Positions 1 to 7,449 of a stretch of 39,647 nt of DNA are shown piece after piece. Under the pieces are notes generated by a model that was not told the DNA's origin, made no database searches, and was given only the letters and a program-made list of their open reading frames with translations. How positions within the stretch are numbered: the first letter of the stretch is position 1; every line of letters starts with the position of its first letter. Both the position numbers and the translations under genes were made by a program. Origin of the DNA: Leptolyngbya sp. (GTDB lineage Bacteria; Cyanobacteriota; Cyanobacteriia; Phormidesmidales; Phormidesmidaceae); NCBI GenBank assembly GCA_003249105.1, contig QBLT01000012.1, forward strand, positions 1 through 39,647, written 5' to 3'.

Positions 1-21
1 CCCCCCCCCCCCCCCCCCCCC
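1..21. repeat. Poly-C run at the window edge
   Basis: The window opens with 21 consecutive C. The nitrate reductase frame passes through it as six proline codons, and I would not expect six prolines at this point of NarB. The neighbouring sequence is ordinary coding DNA. A homopolymer exactly at a sequence end is most simply an assembly or sequencing artefact, though a real slippery tract cannot be excluded from this window. Confidence 0.85.
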
Positions 22-575
22 GCCACGACAAGCGCCTCTACACCCGAGGCATGTTTAACACCGCCGATCGCCGGGCTCGCTTTGCCGCCCTGCACTCCAA
101 CGGGTTAGCGGAACCGCCCGACGACCAGTATCCCTTTGTGCTGACCACTGGGCGGCTCTACGGCCACTGGCATACCCAGACCCGCACCGGGCGGATCGAA
201 AAGATTCAGAAAATGCACCCGGCTCCGTTCTTAGAGATCAACCCCCGCGATGCCCAGCGGCTCCAGGTGCAGGGAGGGGAATGGGTAGAGGTGCGATCGC
301 CCCGAGGCACTGTCCGGCTGCCGCTGCTGGTTACCCAAAACATTCGTCGGGGCACCCTGTTTGTGCCCATGCATTGGGGCAACCTGTGGGCCGAGAATGC
401 CGAGTGCAACGCCCTCACCCACCCGGTCGCCTGCCCGATCTCAGGCCAACCCGAACTCAAGGCCTGCGCGGCGCAGGTCGTGCCGCTGAAGCGACCCGAG
501 GGGGCGACTGTCGCCGCCGAAACTTTACCCGAGGCTACAGAATCGTCTATTCTCTCAGCAGCACCCACCTCTTAA
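3..575 (+). CDS. narB: Ferredoxin-nitrate reductase, C-terminal part (5' truncated)
   Basis: This is the C-terminal end of a molybdopterin oxidoreductase of the assimilatory nitrate reductase type. Such enzymes reduce nitrate to nitrite with electrons from ferredoxin, using Mo-bisMGD and a 4Fe-4S cluster. The visible part is the molybdopterin-dinucleotide-binding domain, with [18 protein letters not shown] near the start and [14 protein letters not shown] near the end. The frame is open upstream of the first ATG at 51 ([10 protein letters not shown] precedes it), so that ATG is internal and the true start lies outside the window. The first 20 or so bases are the suspect poly-C run. The domains carrying the cluster and the active site are not in view. 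Assignment to NarB rather than another MopB enzyme rests on this C-terminal pattern and the cyanobacterial context. Confidence 0.85.
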   Translation, partial: PPPPPPRHDKRLYTRGMFNTADRRARFAALHSNGLAEPPDDQYPFVLTTGRLYGHWHTQTRTGRIEKIQKMHPAPFLEINPRDAQRLQVQGGEWVEVRSPRGTVRLPLLVTQNIRRGTLFVPMHWGNLWAENAECNALTHPVACPISGQPELKACAAQVVPLKRPEGATVAAETLPEATESSILSAAPTS

Positions 576-588
576 GCAGCTAGCAGTG

Positions 589-1038
589 ATGGCAAACTGG
601 GCCAGACGGTTAATTAAGCAACTTGAAAACGAGACCTTTTTAGGTCGCCTGCACCAGTTTGAAGGCAGCGTCTCAAAGGCGCTCTCCCTGGGCATGGTGC
701 TCGTTATTTTGGCGATCGTGTTTGATCTGGCCGTGGTGCTGGTGCGGGCCATTTTTACCACCGCCCCCGGCGATTTTTTAGGCCAGACCGTCATCGATAT
801 TTTTGGCCTCTTTCTGACGGTGCTGATCGCCCTAGAGATTTTAGAAAATATTACTGCCTACATTAAAAAGCACGTAGTGCAGGTCGAGCTGGTGATCGCC
901 ACGGCCCTGACGGCGGTAGGCCGAAAGTTCATCATTCTTGACTTAGAGGATGTGTCGGGGACGACGCTGATTGGGCTGGCGATCGCCATCTTTGCCCTAG
1001 CTATAAGCTACTGGATCGTCCGGGTCAGCCACCGTTGA
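589..1038 (+). CDS. PsiE-family (phosphate-starvation-inducible E-like) membrane protein
   Basis: This is a protein of about 149 residues with four hydrophobic segments: roughly residues 24-45, 58-82, an amphipathic stretch near 92-112, and 122-143. The pattern of a short basic N-terminus, a TM1 rich in V/I/L, and the central stretch LFLTVLIALEILENI followed by a basic loop matches PsiE-like proteins. Their biochemical role is unknown; the name comes from phosphate-starvation induction in E. coli. A GTG at 586 precedes the ATG at 589, and I prefer the ATG. I see no strong Shine-Dalgarno sequence. The gene begins 13 bases after narB ends, so co-transcription is plausible, but a functional link to nitrate reduction is not shown. 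I see no Pho box because there is almost no upstream spacer. Confidence 0.75.
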   Translation: MANWARRLIKQLENETFLGRLHQFEGSVSKALSLGMVLVILAIVFDLAVVLVRAIFTTAPGDFLGQTVIDIFGLFLTVLIALEILENITAYIKKHVVQVELVIATALTAVGRKFIILDLEDVSGTTLIGLAIAIFALAISYWIVRVSHR

Positions 1039-1058
1039 TTAGTCCTAAATGTTGAGTG

Positions 1059-1101
1059 TTGAGTTTTGAGTTGTGAGTTCTATGATCAATTCAAAACTCA
1101 A
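1059..1101. terminator. Inverted repeat between convergent genes, possible bidirectional terminator
   Basis: TTGAGTTTTGAG at 1059-1070 pairs with TTCAAAACTCAA at 1090-1101, 11 of 12 positions, around a 19-base loop. It lies between the PsiE-like gene, which ends at 1038, and the broken glycosyltransferase, which ends at 1116 from the other strand. The low-complexity gagttttgag text is of a kind often seen between cyanobacterial genes, so it may be a repeat rather than a dedicated terminator. There is no clean T-run. Confidence 0.4.
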
Positions 1102-1115
1102 AACTAGGAACTTCC

Positions 1116-2378
1116 TCACAAATAGCGCTGAAGAATCTCGCTAGTCCGTAGTCCGGTCTGTCGCCAGCTAAAGGCCTTCACCCGCGCCAGCCCAGCTTCG
1201 TGAAGCGATCGCCAAAGGGTAGAGTTACTGGCCACGGTGGTCATCGCCTCGGCCAGTTCGCCGACGTTGTAGGGGTCAATGGACAGCGCCGCATCCCCAG
1301 CTACCTCAGGCAGCGAAGACAGGTTAGACGTAATTACCGGCGTGCCACAGGCCATCGCCTCTAGCACCGGCAGACCAAATCCTTCCCACAGGCTGGGAAA
1401 CACCAGCGCGATCGCCTGGTTAATTAGGGCTTGTTGAAAAAGTCAAAGTCATTGATATACAGTCATTTCAGCCATTCAAGTGCACACTATGTGCAAGGGT
1501 TTTTAACGAGATTTCAAGGGTTTCAGCGTTTTTTACTTTGCACATAGGTGTTGCCTAAATCAGCTGTGATCCTTGTAGACCAAGCGATTCCGACTTTTTC
1601 AGTAGCCTCTAATTAAGCGGGGCAGTTGCTCATAGGGGACGTAGGCCAAAAACTGGACGCGATCGCCCAGTCCCAGCGACTCCACCTGAGCTTGCAGGAC
1701 TGGCGTATAGCGTAGGTCGGGCACGCCCGCGATCAACAGCTTAAAGTGAGGCAGCGTCGTTTTGGCAAAGGCCTCAATCAGACGGCCTAAGTTCTTGTAG
1801 GTGTAGTGGCTGCCCACATAGAGAAAATAGGGCTGGCGCGGCAGATCTAGCCAGCGATAGTGATTAGCGTCGTAGGCTAAGGGGACAACCGTGGCGGCCC
1901 CCGGTGGTGGGCCAAAAAAGCGGTGAATATCGCGTAGGGTTGACTCAGAGTCGCAAATAGTATGCTCAGCCTGGCGAATCACCTAGGGCATATAGTGGCG
2001 AAAGTACAGCGTCAGCGGCGACCCCGGCTGGGGAAAGTGCAGGGGAATTAGATCGTGCACCGTCACCACCGTTCGGCACGGTGACCAAAGCGGAGCTTCG
2101 GGGATGGGCGAAAACAGCAGCTTGGTTTTGAGCCGTCGGTATAGCCGGGGCAGTTCAAACTGGGTCCACCACAGCCGCCGAGCATGGCCCCGCTTGCCTG
2201 CATCCGTAGTAGCGCCCTGGGGTGAGGGCAGATGGTGATGCCCAGAGATGGGGCGATCGCTAAGAATGCAGCTGTCTGTTGTGGCAAGATGCTGCACCAG
2301 ATTAAGCGCATAGACCCCCAGCCCCGTCGGCTTAGTTGGGACAAACGCCAGGTTAATCAGCAGCGAGGCCTCAGTCAT
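1116..2378 (-). pseudogene. GT4-type glycosyltransferase, broken by an amber codon and a MITE
   Basis: Three collinear pieces read as one GT-B glycosyltransferase. The N-terminal piece (2378-1986) starts MTEASLLINLAFVP and contains VVTVHDLIPLHF. The middle piece (1982-1610) has ICDSESTLRDI and the GT4 hinge PYFLYVGSHYTYKNL. The C-terminal piece (1426-1116) has the acceptor loop [20 protein letters not shown], with the E-x7-E pattern. The first two pieces are in the same frame and separated only by TAG at 1985-1983, which looks like a CAG-to-TAG change. The second and third are separated by a 183-bp insertion at 1427-1609. Excising the insertion and one TAATTA restores [14 protein letters not shown] without a shift. 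It is the most promoter-distal gene of the rml-gmd operon. Unless the amber codon is suppressed, no full product is made. Confidence 0.88.
1427..1609. mobile_element. 183-bp MITE-like non-autonomous element
   Basis: The ends are imperfect inverted repeats. The left end reads GGGCTTGTTGAAAAAGTC, and the right end read inward is GAGGCTACTGAAAAAGTC, so the last 10 bases are identical. A 6-bp target duplication TAATTA flanks it at 1421-1426 and 1610-1615. It has no open frame long enough for a transposase, so it would have to be moved in trans. The TGTTGAAAAAGTC end resembles termini of several DDE insertion sequences; I do not assign a family. It interrupts the glycosyltransferase gene at 1116-2378. 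Confidence 0.85.
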
Positions 2379-2428
2379 GCCAGAGTCGTTTAAGATGTGT
2401 TCCGTGCCTGCGATCGCCTAGCTGGTGC

Positions 2429-3400
2429 CTACCTATTCAGCGTTTTCAAATCGTGGTCAACCATCGATTCGACTAGGCGCTGAAACGAATACTGAGGCTG
2501 CCAATTCAGCTCGGTTTTAATCTTGTCAATCGACCCTACTAGCTGCACATCCTCATCAGGGCGATAAAACGTCGGATCAACGCTGACGTACTGCTGGTAG
2601 TCCAAACCCAGATAGCTAAACGCACAATCCACCAGCTCGCGCACCGAATGGGTCTCGCCGCTGGCGATGATGTAGTCCTCAGGGCTATCCTGCTGTAGCA
2701 TTAGCCACATCGCCGTCACCACATCCTGGGCATGACACCAGTCTCGCCGAGCGTCTAAATTGCCCAGCCGCAGTTCCTTAGCCAGGCCGAGTTTAATCTG
2801 CACCGCCCCCTTCGTAATTTTGCGAAAGACAAACTCTGCCCCCCGCCGCGGCGACTCGTGGGTGTAGGTAATGCCGCAGCAGGCGTACAAATCGTACTTT
2901 TGCCGATAGTTGACCGTCATCCAGTGGGCGTAGGCTTTGGCTACGCCGTAGGGGTTGCGGGGCCGAAAGGCCGTGCGCTCGGTTTGAGGAGACTCATCGG
3001 GCTGGCCAAACACCTCACTGCTCGATGCCTGGTAAAAACGAGTGGTGGGCTTGCAGCGCCGAATCGCCTCCAGCAGTCGAGACACCCCCAGGGCCGTGTA
3101 CTCAGCGGTTAGGGCCGGCTGGGTCCAAGATAAGGGCACGTAGCTCTGGGAGGCCAAGTTATAAATCTCATCGGGCTGTGTCTGCTCGATGGCGTCAATC
3201 AACGAGAACTGGTCTAGCAGATCGCCGGATATAACTTCAATTTGATTCGAAAAATGGCTGATGCGCTCAAAACTGCTGGAGCTAGAGCGTCTGACCATGC
3301 CGCAGACCTGATACCCCTGCGTCAACAAAAGCTCAGCCAGGTACGATCCGTCCTGGCCAGTTAGACCCGTAACCAACGCTTTTTTCACCATGGAAACCAC
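2429..3400 (-). CDS. gmd: GDP-mannose 4,6-dehydratase
   Basis: An extended short-chain dehydrogenase that converts GDP-D-mannose to GDP-4-keto-6-deoxymannose, the precursor of GDP-fucose, GDP-rhamnose and related sugars. The N-terminus has the NADP-binding loop TGLTGQDGSYLAELL. Typical GMD features follow: RRSSSSSFERI, YNLASQSYVPLSW, SSSEVFGQPDESPQTE, the catalytic YxxxK as NPYGVAKAY, and HESPRRGAEFVFRKI. At 323 residues it is slightly shorter than many GMDs (340-370). The first ATG is at 3400; an ATG three codons in (MVKKALVTG) is an alternative start. It follows rmlB and the tail of a dead glycosyltransferase. No GDP-fucose synthase or GDP-4-keto-6-deoxymannose reductase is evident nearby, so the final sugar is unknown. 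Confidence 0.95.
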   Translation of the reverse strand: MVSMVKKALVTGLTGQDGSYLAELLLTQGYQVCGMVRRSSSSSFERISHFSNQIEVISGDLLDQFSLIDAIEQTQPDEIYNLASQSYVPLSWTQPALTAEYTALGVSRLLEAIRRCKPTTRFYQASSSEVFGQPDESPQTERTAFRPRNPYGVAKAYAHWMTVNYRQKYDLYACCGITYTHESPRRGAEFVFRKITKGAVQIKLGLAKELRLGNLDARRDWCHAQDVVTAMWLMLQQDSPEDYIIASGETHSVRELVDCAFSYLGLDYQQYVSVDPTFYRPDEDVQLVGSIDKIKTELNWQPQYSFQRLVESMVDHDLKTLNR

Positions 3401-3427
3401 TCATTAGATCCATCAGGCTGGGCTTAT

Positions 3428-3538
3428 CTATAGTAGTGAACGGTAAGCCGCCAGGGTTGATTTGGCCGTACGAGTCCAGGAAAACTGAGCTGCCTGCTGA
3501 TGGCCCTTGGCAATCATGGCCTGGCGTAGGGGGCGATC
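3428..3538 (-). pseudogene. Remnant C-terminus of a GT4 glycosyltransferase
   Basis: Between rmlB and gmd the minus strand has a 36-codon open stretch, DRPLRQAMIAKGHQQAAQFS followed by WTRTAKSTLAAYRSLL and a TAG stop. This is the usual last helix of GT4 enzymes: L-R-x-x-M-x-x-K-G-x-x-x-A-x-x-F-S-W-x-x-T-A-x-x-x-L-x-x-Y. It has no start codon and no upstream body; the sequence beyond 3538 runs into the end of rmlB. It resembles the last helix of the broken glycosyltransferase downstream (ARVKAFSWRQTGLRTSEILQ) but is not a copy. It is best read as the scar of a deleted glycosyltransferase gene. Confidence 0.7.
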
Positions 3539-3587
3539 GCCACCCTTGCCCTCACCATCAGCTCTAGATTTTACGCAGCGGTCACCG

Positions 3588-4664
3588 TTAGCCGTAAATT
3601 TTTTGGTAATAGCGCTGATACTCCTCTGACAGTAGAGGCATCCACCAGGTACGGTTCTGTAGATACCAAATAACGGTTTTACGCAGCCCTGCTGCTAGGG
3701 TGACGCTGGGTCGCCAGCCCAAGTCTGCGCGTATTTTGCTGATATCCATAGCGTAGCGGTGGTCGTGGCCGGGGCGATCGCTAACGTAGGTAATGAGCTG
3801 CTGGGCGGGACGAACGGGCAAATCCGGAGCCAGCTCATTCATCAGCTCACAGATCAGGTTCACCAGGTCAATGTTTTTTACCTCAGCCTCACCGCCAATA
3901 TTGTAAGTCTCTCCTGGAGACGCCTGGCGCAGCACCGCACTGAGGGCGGTACAGTGATCTTCCACGTAGAGCCAGTCACGAATGTTTTGCCCGTCACCGT
4001 AGATCGGCAGGGGCTTGCCCAGCAGGATGTTGACACACATCAGCGGGATCAGCTTTTCGGGAAAGTGGTACGGGCCGTAGTTGTTGGAGCAGTTTGTAAT
4101 CAGGGTGGGGAGACCATAGGTGTGGTAGTAGGCCCGCACCAGATGGTCGCTGCCCGCCTTGGAGGCTGAGTAGGGGCTATTGGGAGCGTAGGGGGTAGTT
4201 TCGCTAAAGGCCGAGTCATCGGGGCCAAGGCTGCCGTAGACCTCGTCAGTGGAGACATGGAGGAAGCGAAAGTGGTCGGGCTTTCCCTGATCTTGCCAGT
4301 GGGTGCGAAAGGCTTCTAGCAAGGTAAAGGTGCCGACGACGTTGGTTTGAACAAAGGCCTCTGGCCCTGAAATCGAGCGATCAACGTGGGACTCGGCGGC
4401 GAAGTGGACAATAGTGTCGATGGCGTATTCTTGTAGAAGGCGGCTGACGAGGGTGCGATCGCAAATGTCTCCCCGAACAAACCGATAGATCACTGACTCC
4501 TCTAGACCTTTGAGGTTCTCCAAGTTGCCTGCGTAGGTAAGGGCATCTAGCACGAGTAATAGCCCACCCTGCTGTCGATACCAAGACCGCACAAAATTGG
4601 AGCCAATAAACCCAGCCCCACCCGTTACTAAAACCCGCCGTTGATTCAACCTTGCTTCTGCCAC
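3588..4664 (-). CDS. rmlB (rfbB): dTDP-glucose 4,6-dehydratase
   Basis: Second enzyme of dTDP-L-rhamnose synthesis, converting dTDP-glucose to dTDP-4-keto-6-deoxyglucose with bound NAD. The Rossmann loop [13 protein letters not shown] lies near residue 13. The catalytic segment [10 protein letters not shown] and the tyrosine/lysine motif [12 protein letters not shown] are present, as are [15 protein letters not shown] and [10 protein letters not shown]. The length of 358 residues is normal for the family. The start is a GTG at 4664 with GGAG about seven bases upstream; no in-frame ATG fits better. It follows rmlA by 52 bases in the same direction. Confidence 0.96.
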   Translation of the reverse strand: MAEARLNQRRVLVTGGAGFIGSNFVRSWYRQQGGLLLVLDALTYAGNLENLKGLEESVIYRFVRGDICDRTLVSRLLQEYAIDTIVHFAAESHVDRSISGPEAFVQTNVVGTFTLLEAFRTHWQDQGKPDHFRFLHVSTDEVYGSLGPDDSAFSETTPYAPNSPYSASKAGSDHLVRAYYHTYGLPTLITNCSNNYGPYHFPEKLIPLMCVNILLGKPLPIYGDGQNIRDWLYVEDHCTALSAVLRQASPGETYNIGGEAEVKNIDLVNLICELMNELAPDLPVRPAQQLITYVSDRPGHDHRYAMDISKIRADLGWRPSVTLAAGLRKTVIWYLQNRTWWMPLLSEEYQRYYQKIYG

Positions 4665-4716
4665 TGCTTACTCCTTACCCATCTGGTTCATTCTGCTGAG
4701 GTGCTCTGTCGGTTTC

Positions 4717-5796
4717 CTATACCAACTCGATTTGAGAGTCATCGCCCACCAAAAACCGTAGTGCCTTAGGTCGTTGCAGGGTAGTGCGAATATGGGCGCG
4801 CTGTCCGATAACGCTATCGACGATGCGACAGTTGATATCTTCGATGCGAGCGCCCTGAAGAACAACACTGTGGTCAATTTCGGTACCGACCAAAGTAACA
4901 TCGTCAGAGATACTGCTGTAGGGACCAATAAAGCAGTTTTCGATGCGGCAGTTGTGGCCAATCACCACTGGCCCACGAATGACCGATTTCACAATAGTAG
5001 TACCCGAGCCAATCTGCACCCGACCACTGATCTGGCTATCCCGGCCTTCCACCTTGATAGGCATTTTTACCAGACTGGTATCGAGCAACATCCGATTAGC
5101 CTCTAGTAAATCGTCTTTTTTACCTGTGTCTAGCCACCAACCTTCTAGCTCATTAGCTTTAACGTATTTTCCATCGAGAATGAGCTGTTGGATAGCATCG
5201 GTGATTTCCAGTTCCCCACGAGACGAAGGGCTAATTTTTGCGATCGCGCCATAAATGGCTGGAGAAAATAAATATACCCCTACCAAGGCAAGGTTTGACT
5301 TTGGATGCTTGGGCTTTTCTACGAGGGTAGTCACGTTACCGTCAGCAGTCACCTGGGCTACGCCAAAGGCGCTAGGGTTTGGCACCTGCTTCAGCAACAG
5401 CAGCGCGTCTAGGCACTCACTGTTGAATTGATAAATAAATGTGTCTAGTCGATCCTGTACTAGGTTATCCCCCAGATACATAACAAAAGGGTTGTTATTT
5501 AAAAATGCTTCTGCTGTTTTCACCGCATGGGCTAAGCCCGCCGGTTCAGTCTGGAGAATGTAAGTTATCTTGGCCCCAAATCGGCTACCATCACCGGTTT
5601 TTGTGCAAATTTCTTCTCCGGTTTCGGGGTTGATAATAATTCCAATGTCTGTGAGTCCGGCCGCTACAAGGCTTTCAATACCGTACCAGAGGATGGGCTT
5701 ATTCATTACCGGCACCAACTGCTTGGCACCGGTATAGGTAATCGGTCGCAGGCGCGTTCCTCGCCCACCAGATAAGATTAAAGCTTTCATACCCAT
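4717..5796 (-). CDS. rmlA (rfbA): Glucose-1-phosphate thymidylyltransferase, long form
   Basis: First enzyme of dTDP-rhamnose synthesis, making dTDP-glucose from dTTP and glucose-1-phosphate. The nucleotide-binding signature LSGGRGTRLRPIT begins at about residue 8, followed by GAKQLVPVMNKPILWYGIE and the substrate-loop sequence YLGDNLVQD. At 359 residues it is the long variant. After the nucleotidyltransferase domain (to about residue 235) the C-terminus has hexapeptide-like repeats of the left-handed beta-helix type (SQISGRVQIGSGTTIVKSVI, then GPVVIGHNCRIENCFIGPYS). The classical short RmlA has about 290 residues and lacks this. ATGs at 5796 and 5790 are both possible starts. The gene belongs to the rmlCDAB group. 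Confidence 0.94.
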   Translation of the reverse strand: MGMKALILSGGRGTRLRPITYTGAKQLVPVMNKPILWYGIESLVAAGLTDIGIIINPETGEEICTKTGDGSRFGAKITYILQTEPAGLAHAVKTAEAFLNNNPFVMYLGDNLVQDRLDTFIYQFNSECLDALLLLKQVPNPSAFGVAQVTADGNVTTLVEKPKHPKSNLALVGVYLFSPAIYGAIAKISPSSRGELEITDAIQQLILDGKYVKANELEGWWLDTGKKDDLLEANRMLLDTSLVKMPIKVEGRDSQISGRVQIGSGTTIVKSVIRGPVVIGHNCRIENCFIGPYSSISDDVTLVGTEIDHSVVLQGARIEDINCRIVDSVIGQRAHIRTTLQRPKALRFLVGDDSQIELV

Positions 5797-5877
5797 TGAT
5801 TCCTCAGCAGCATCGGTATCCTCAGCTTCCGTTCTTTGACATTGACTTAAAAAAGTGACTACTCACGAAATTGGCGA

Positions 5878-6756
5878 TTAGCCCCTGGCCAACTCCCGAA
5901 GCATTTTCCGCAGGCTGCTGCGCCAGTGGGGAATAGGACGATTGAGCAAAGCTGAAACTTTCAGGGGTGACAGTACCGAATAGGCTGGCCGCAGCGCCGG
6001 CAACGGATACTCGGCAGTTGCAATGGGAACAACTGTGGGCGGGGTATTGAGCAAGTCCTGGGCCTGGGCCTCTTCATAAATGGCGGTCGCAAAGTCATAC
6101 CAACTGGCGACGCCGCTATTGGTGAAATGCACAATACCATAGCTGTCGTTATCTACCATTTGGGGTAGAAGGGCAGTAATGGAGTCGGCAATATCGTAGG
6201 CCCAAGTCGGTGTACCCACCTGGTCGAATACCACTCGAACGCTTCTCTGCTCCAATCCGACTTTCAACATGGTTTTAACAAAATTTCTGGCTCCCTTGGC
6301 CCCATAGACCCAGGCAGTTCGCAAAATTAAAGAGCGGGGGTTAGCAGCTTGAACTGCCTGTTCCCCGGCTAGCTTGGTCTGACCATAAACGCCCAAAGGA
6401 GAGGTGGCGTCTGTTTCTTGGTAGGGATAGCTCTGCCTGCCATCAAACACGTAGTCTGTGGAAATATGTAGGATCGCTGCTCCACAGTCTGCTGCCGCCT
6501 GTGCTAGCAAACCCGGTGCCAGGGCATTAATCTGATGGGCCAAGGTTGCATCCGACTCGGCTTTATCTACTGCAGTGTAGGCCGCCGCATTGATAACTAT
6601 ATCGGGCTGGTGACTATCGACGGCGGCAGCAATTTGGTCTGGTTGGCTTAAATCAAGATGCTCCCGGGAGAGAGCTACCACGTTACCAAGACAGGGCAAG
6701 GTTTGGGCTAACTCCTGTCCTACCTGTCCTTGGCTTCCGACTAGCAATAGCTTCAT
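5878..6756 (-). CDS. rmlD (rfbD): dTDP-4-dehydrorhamnose reductase
   Basis: Last enzyme of dTDP-L-rhamnose synthesis, an NAD(P)H-dependent SDR reductase. From the chosen ATG at 6756 the protein begins MKLLLVGSQGQVGQEL, the expected nucleotide-binding loop. STDYVFDG, the catalytic YGQTKLAGEQ and LRTAWVYGAKG follow. The frame is open 28 codons further upstream, but that extension lies inside rmlC. The ATG at 6756 overlaps the rmlC stop as ATGA, typical of translational coupling, and gives about 292 residues, normal for RmlD. Confidence 0.95.
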   Translation of the reverse strand: MKLLLVGSQGQVGQELAQTLPCLGNVVALSREHLDLSQPDQIAAAVDSHQPDIVINAAAYTAVDKAESDATLAHQINALAPGLLAQAAADCGAAILHISTDYVFDGRQSYPYQETDATSPLGVYGQTKLAGEQAVQAANPRSLILRTAWVYGAKGARNFVKTMLKVGLEQRSVRVVFDQVGTPTWAYDIADSITALLPQMVDNDSYGIVHFTNSGVASWYDFATAIYEEAQAQDLLNTPPTVVPIATAEYPLPALRPAYSVLSPLKVSALLNRPIPHWRSSLRKMLRELARG

Positions 6757-7304
6757 AGAAGGTAAACCTCTGCGTCTTGGAGCAAACGCCCCGCCCGGTC
6801 CTTGACTGACAAAATTGGCTCGTGAGCGCCCAGGGGCCAATCAATTTTCAGGGTTGGATCATTCCACAGCACGGTTCGCTCATGTTCGGGAGCGTAATAG
6901 TCAGTGGTTTTGTACAAAAACTCGGCCTGATCCGAAAGCACTAAAAAGCCATGACCAAAGCCCGGTGGAATCCAAAGCTGTTTTCTATTTTCAGCACTTA
7001 GGCGTTCGCCTACCCATTGACCAAAAGTGGGTGAATATCGCCGTAAATCTACTGCCACATCAAAAACTTCCCCCGCCGTCACACGAACCAATTTACCCTG
7101 GGGTTGAATAATCTGGTAGTGTATACCTCGCAGAACACCTTGCTTAGAGAGGGAATGATTATCCTGCACAAAAGTGTAGGTTAGATTTGTTTTATCCTGA
7201 AAAGTCTTCTGGTTAAAGCTCTCCATAAAAAAACCACGGCTATCACCAAACACCTGAGACTCGAAGATCAAAACTTCTAATATTGGTGTTGTTTTTACCT
7301 GCAT
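6753..7304 (-). CDS. rmlC (rfbC): dTDP-4-dehydrorhamnose 3,5-epimerase
   Basis: Third step of dTDP-rhamnose synthesis. This is a cupin-fold epimerase with the family signatures FGDSRGFFMESFNQ, QDNHSLSKQGVLRGIHYQ (carrying the catalytic histidine), VFDVAVDLRRYSPTFGQW, PPGFGHGFLVLSD and YKTTDYYAPEHER. I place the start at the ATG for MQVKTTPILEVLIF, because family members begin a few residues before this strand. A further in-frame ATG lies seven codons upstream at 7325. The stop overlaps the rmlD start. Confidence 0.95.
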   Translation of the reverse strand: MQVKTTPILEVLIFESQVFGDSRGFFMESFNQKTFQDKTNLTYTFVQDNHSLSKQGVLRGIHYQIIQPQGKLVRVTAGEVFDVAVDLRRYSPTFGQWVGERLSAENRKQLWIPPGFGHGFLVLSDQAEFLYKTTDYYAPEHERTVLWNDPTLKIDWPLGAHEPILSVKDRAGRLLQDAEVYLL

Positions 7305-7449
7305 TAATCTGCCTATAAATTTCAAGTTTTGGCCGTTTCGTACGCTACTCTAGCCTAGAAAGGGTATCGTAGTTAAAAGCTGAACCAGATAATCTAAACA
7401 ACCTAATCGAAAATCTCAAACTCAGGCGTTTGCCAAGCTCCGCTTGCGT

